Source: Arsenophonus sp052174135 | GTDB lineage: Bacteria > Pseudomonadota > Gammaproteobacteria > Enterobacterales > Enterobacteriaceae | Length of the DNA stretch: 64,000 nt | Reading direction: 5' to 3' | Assembly (NCBI GenBank): GCA_052174135.1 | Contig: JBQMRZ010000004.1 | Coordinates: 124,001 to 188,000, forward strand | Shown here: in pieces, positions 62,089 through 64,000 of the stretch | Layout: each line of letters opens with the position of its first letter | Numbering within the stretch: the stretch's first letter is position 1 | Translations under genes and position numbers: made by a program | Notes under the pieces: generated by a model | The model's database searches: none | What the model was told of the DNA's origin: nothing | What the model saw: the letters and a program-made list of their open reading frames with translations, nothing else

Positions 62089-64000
62089 TTTACTCCCCTG
62101 AAAATTAAAATTATTATTTTAGATAAAAATACCTTTAGTAAAGAAATACTAATTCTATTAATAATAGAAAATTGATATTCTATATGTTATTAGATTTTTT
62201 ATTATTAATAAATAGTATTTACTAGAAATTAATTGACATATTTAATAAATTATTTATATATAAATAATAATTTTAATAATTTCTACTTAAATTTAGCATA
62301 ATACTTTTTATTACATTACTTTCTTTATAATTTTGGATATAAACTAATTTGTAAAATAATTATAGTTATTACAGTCAATATTTTGACGATTTTTAAAAAT
62401 TAATTAATATTTTATTAATGTATAATAAAAATTATTTAGATTATATGTAGTTAGTTTTTAATTTAGCTAAATATAAAGTTTTTTTATTATTAATTCTTTA
62501 AATTCAATAATATAAATTATAGATAATCATAGAGTATTCCTTTTATCCATACATGAAAGTAGAACTAATTACATTAATGATAATAATATTATTTAAAAAT
62601 ATTTAAAAAATTTTTAATAGCTAATTAGCTAATAATTTATTAAATAAAATTATTTAAAATTTTTTTATTTTTTTAAAAAAAAAAGGAAAGAAAGTTAAAA
62701 ACTTTATAATCATATAAAATACTTAACTATGATTACTGTAAAATACTTTAAATGAGATTTTTTAATAAAAAATTAAAAATAAATTATTTATATATAATGT
62801 TCTTAATAGTATAAATGCTGCTATTTAACTTAACTCGCTTATTAATTTTTTGTTAGTTTCTCTATTATTTATATATTATTTAGTTAATTTATAATCATTA
62901 TATTTAATATTTTCTTAGTTAAAAATATTGATAGAAATATTGATATTGATATCGATATTTTATTATATTTATATCAGGGTATTGATTAAATTGTATTGAA
63001 TAAAAATATAAACAAAATATTTCTATTTACATCTCATCATCATAGGGACCTAGTTTGATTCAATTTAATGTTACTTTTTGTTTTTTCTTATAAATATCAA
63101 TAATATTATTTTTAATATAAAATTTAGAAAATGTAAAATAATTTGTTTTAAAAAAAAATTAATTATACTTAAATATATAATATATTTATACTTATTTTAG
63201 TATTTTTTTTACAATGAATGATTTATATCAAATTAATAGTCTTATAAAAATATTTAAATTAATTAATTATCATCCAAATCTTTTATATTTCTTTCCATAA
63301 AATATTTTTTAATAAAAACTAAATTTTAAAAAAAACTATTATAATTACTCAATATTAGCATAGATCTTATCTAATTAAATTCATTGCATACTAATCATAA
63401 AAATATGATTTTTTATTGAAATTCTTCATATTATTTATAATTAAAAAAAATAATAAATTACTATATGTATATAGATACTAAGTAATCAAAAAATTCGTAT
63501 AATATAATTTTAAAAAAAAGTAATACTTTATTTTAAATATTTAAACAAAATCTTATTTTTTGATTAAAATCTTATAATAAAGATATTCAGGAGTTAATTA
63601 TTTATGATTCATTTAAGTTTACTTAGTGTTTTTAGATTAATTAACATTAATTATCTAATCTTATATGCTTATATAATAAAGCCATAGAAATAACTTCTAC
63701 ATTTTAAAATAAATAATAGTTAAAAGTTTTAATAAAAATTTTAAAAATTTTTATTAAATTATATTGATTTAATGTGACCTTATTCTACACATTCTTTTTA
63801 ATAAAAGTTTCAAAAAAAAACTAAAAATATATTATTAATAATAAAATAGCGATTGTTTTTTATTTAAGCACGAGAATCTATAAAATAAAAACTGATGTTT
63901 TATCTGCATATTTAGGCTAATAATATTAGCAATTTTATATTTACCTTTTATAAGATAAATATAATTATAAATTATAATAATAGAATAGAAGAAAATATGA
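62089..64000. other. Gene-free stretch to the window end
   Basis: 1.9 kb of AT-rich DNA. E. coli has mepH and sodB beyond grxD; neither is traceable. One patch near 63028-63060 is less AT-rich and on the minus strand reads IKLGPYDDEM then a stop, like a protein C-terminus, unidentified. Confidence 0.55.

Noticed and set aside
1..64000. CRISPR array, prophage, insertion sequence, toxin-antitoxin or secretion system
   Set aside because: Looked for spaced direct repeats, transposase and integrase motifs and typical operon pairs on both strands; none seen.

Overview
This looks like a piece of the chromosome of a long-term, host-restricted Enterobacterales endosymbiont (gammaproteobacterium). Every recognisable gene is the closest kind of match to an Escherichia coli core gene, mostly full length, but the DNA is extremely AT-rich and only about 48% of the window codes for protein (33 protein genes, about 30.7 kb of 64 kb, plus two tRNA genes). 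Gaps of 1 to 4.6 kb hold decayed sequence. No transposase, phage gene, CRISPR array, toxin system or secretion system was seen. I cannot name the species; lineages of this type (Arsenophonus-like, Wigglesworthia-like and similar symbionts of blood- or sap-feeding insects) are candidates by inference only.

Layout. 1-2.9 kb: prc (cut by the window edge) and htpX, envelope proteolysis. 3.9-9 kb, minus strand: ychF, pth, prs, ispE, lolB. 9.3-10.5 kb: a decayed hemA. 10.5-14.2 kb, plus strand: prfA-prmC-sirB1-kdsA operon. This whole block keeps the E. coli order, with dauA/ychH and sirB2 gone. 15.7-19.9 kb: tRNA-Ser(GGA), yceB, murJ, tRNA-Val(GAC). 21.3 kb: ribE. 23.9-45.2 kb: argS, cmoB-cmoA, aspS, znuB-znuC/znuA-mepM, pykA, zwf, again the E. 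coli neighbourhood minus cutC, nudB-yebC-ruvCAB, lpxM and hexR. 45.6-46.3 kb: mdtJ-mdtI. 49.3 kb: tsaB. 52.7 kb: fabI. 56.3-62.1 kb: tyrS-pdxH, slyB, rnt, grxD.

How the genes work together. The set keeps translation (three tRNA synthetases, RF1 and its methylase, peptidyl-tRNA hydrolase, t6A and cmo5U tRNA modification, RNase T), a built outer membrane and wall (KDO synthesis, LolB, SlyB, MurJ, MepM, Prc), fatty acid and isoprenoid synthesis, pyruvate kinase and the entry to the pentose phosphate route, zinc uptake with a still readable Zur operator, a spermidine exporter, and two vitamin-related enzymes (riboflavin synthase, PNP/PMP oxidase). Heme precursor synthesis by the C5 route is broken at hemA.

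The most interesting observations are the traceable hemA ghost upstream of prfA, the intact Zur box between znuC and znuA, retention of MdtJI with a hairpin/U-tract leader, and a set of long, perfect, near-loopless palindromes in the gene-free gaps (the longest has 28-bp arms at 59141-59198). I did not find a convincing new gene system.
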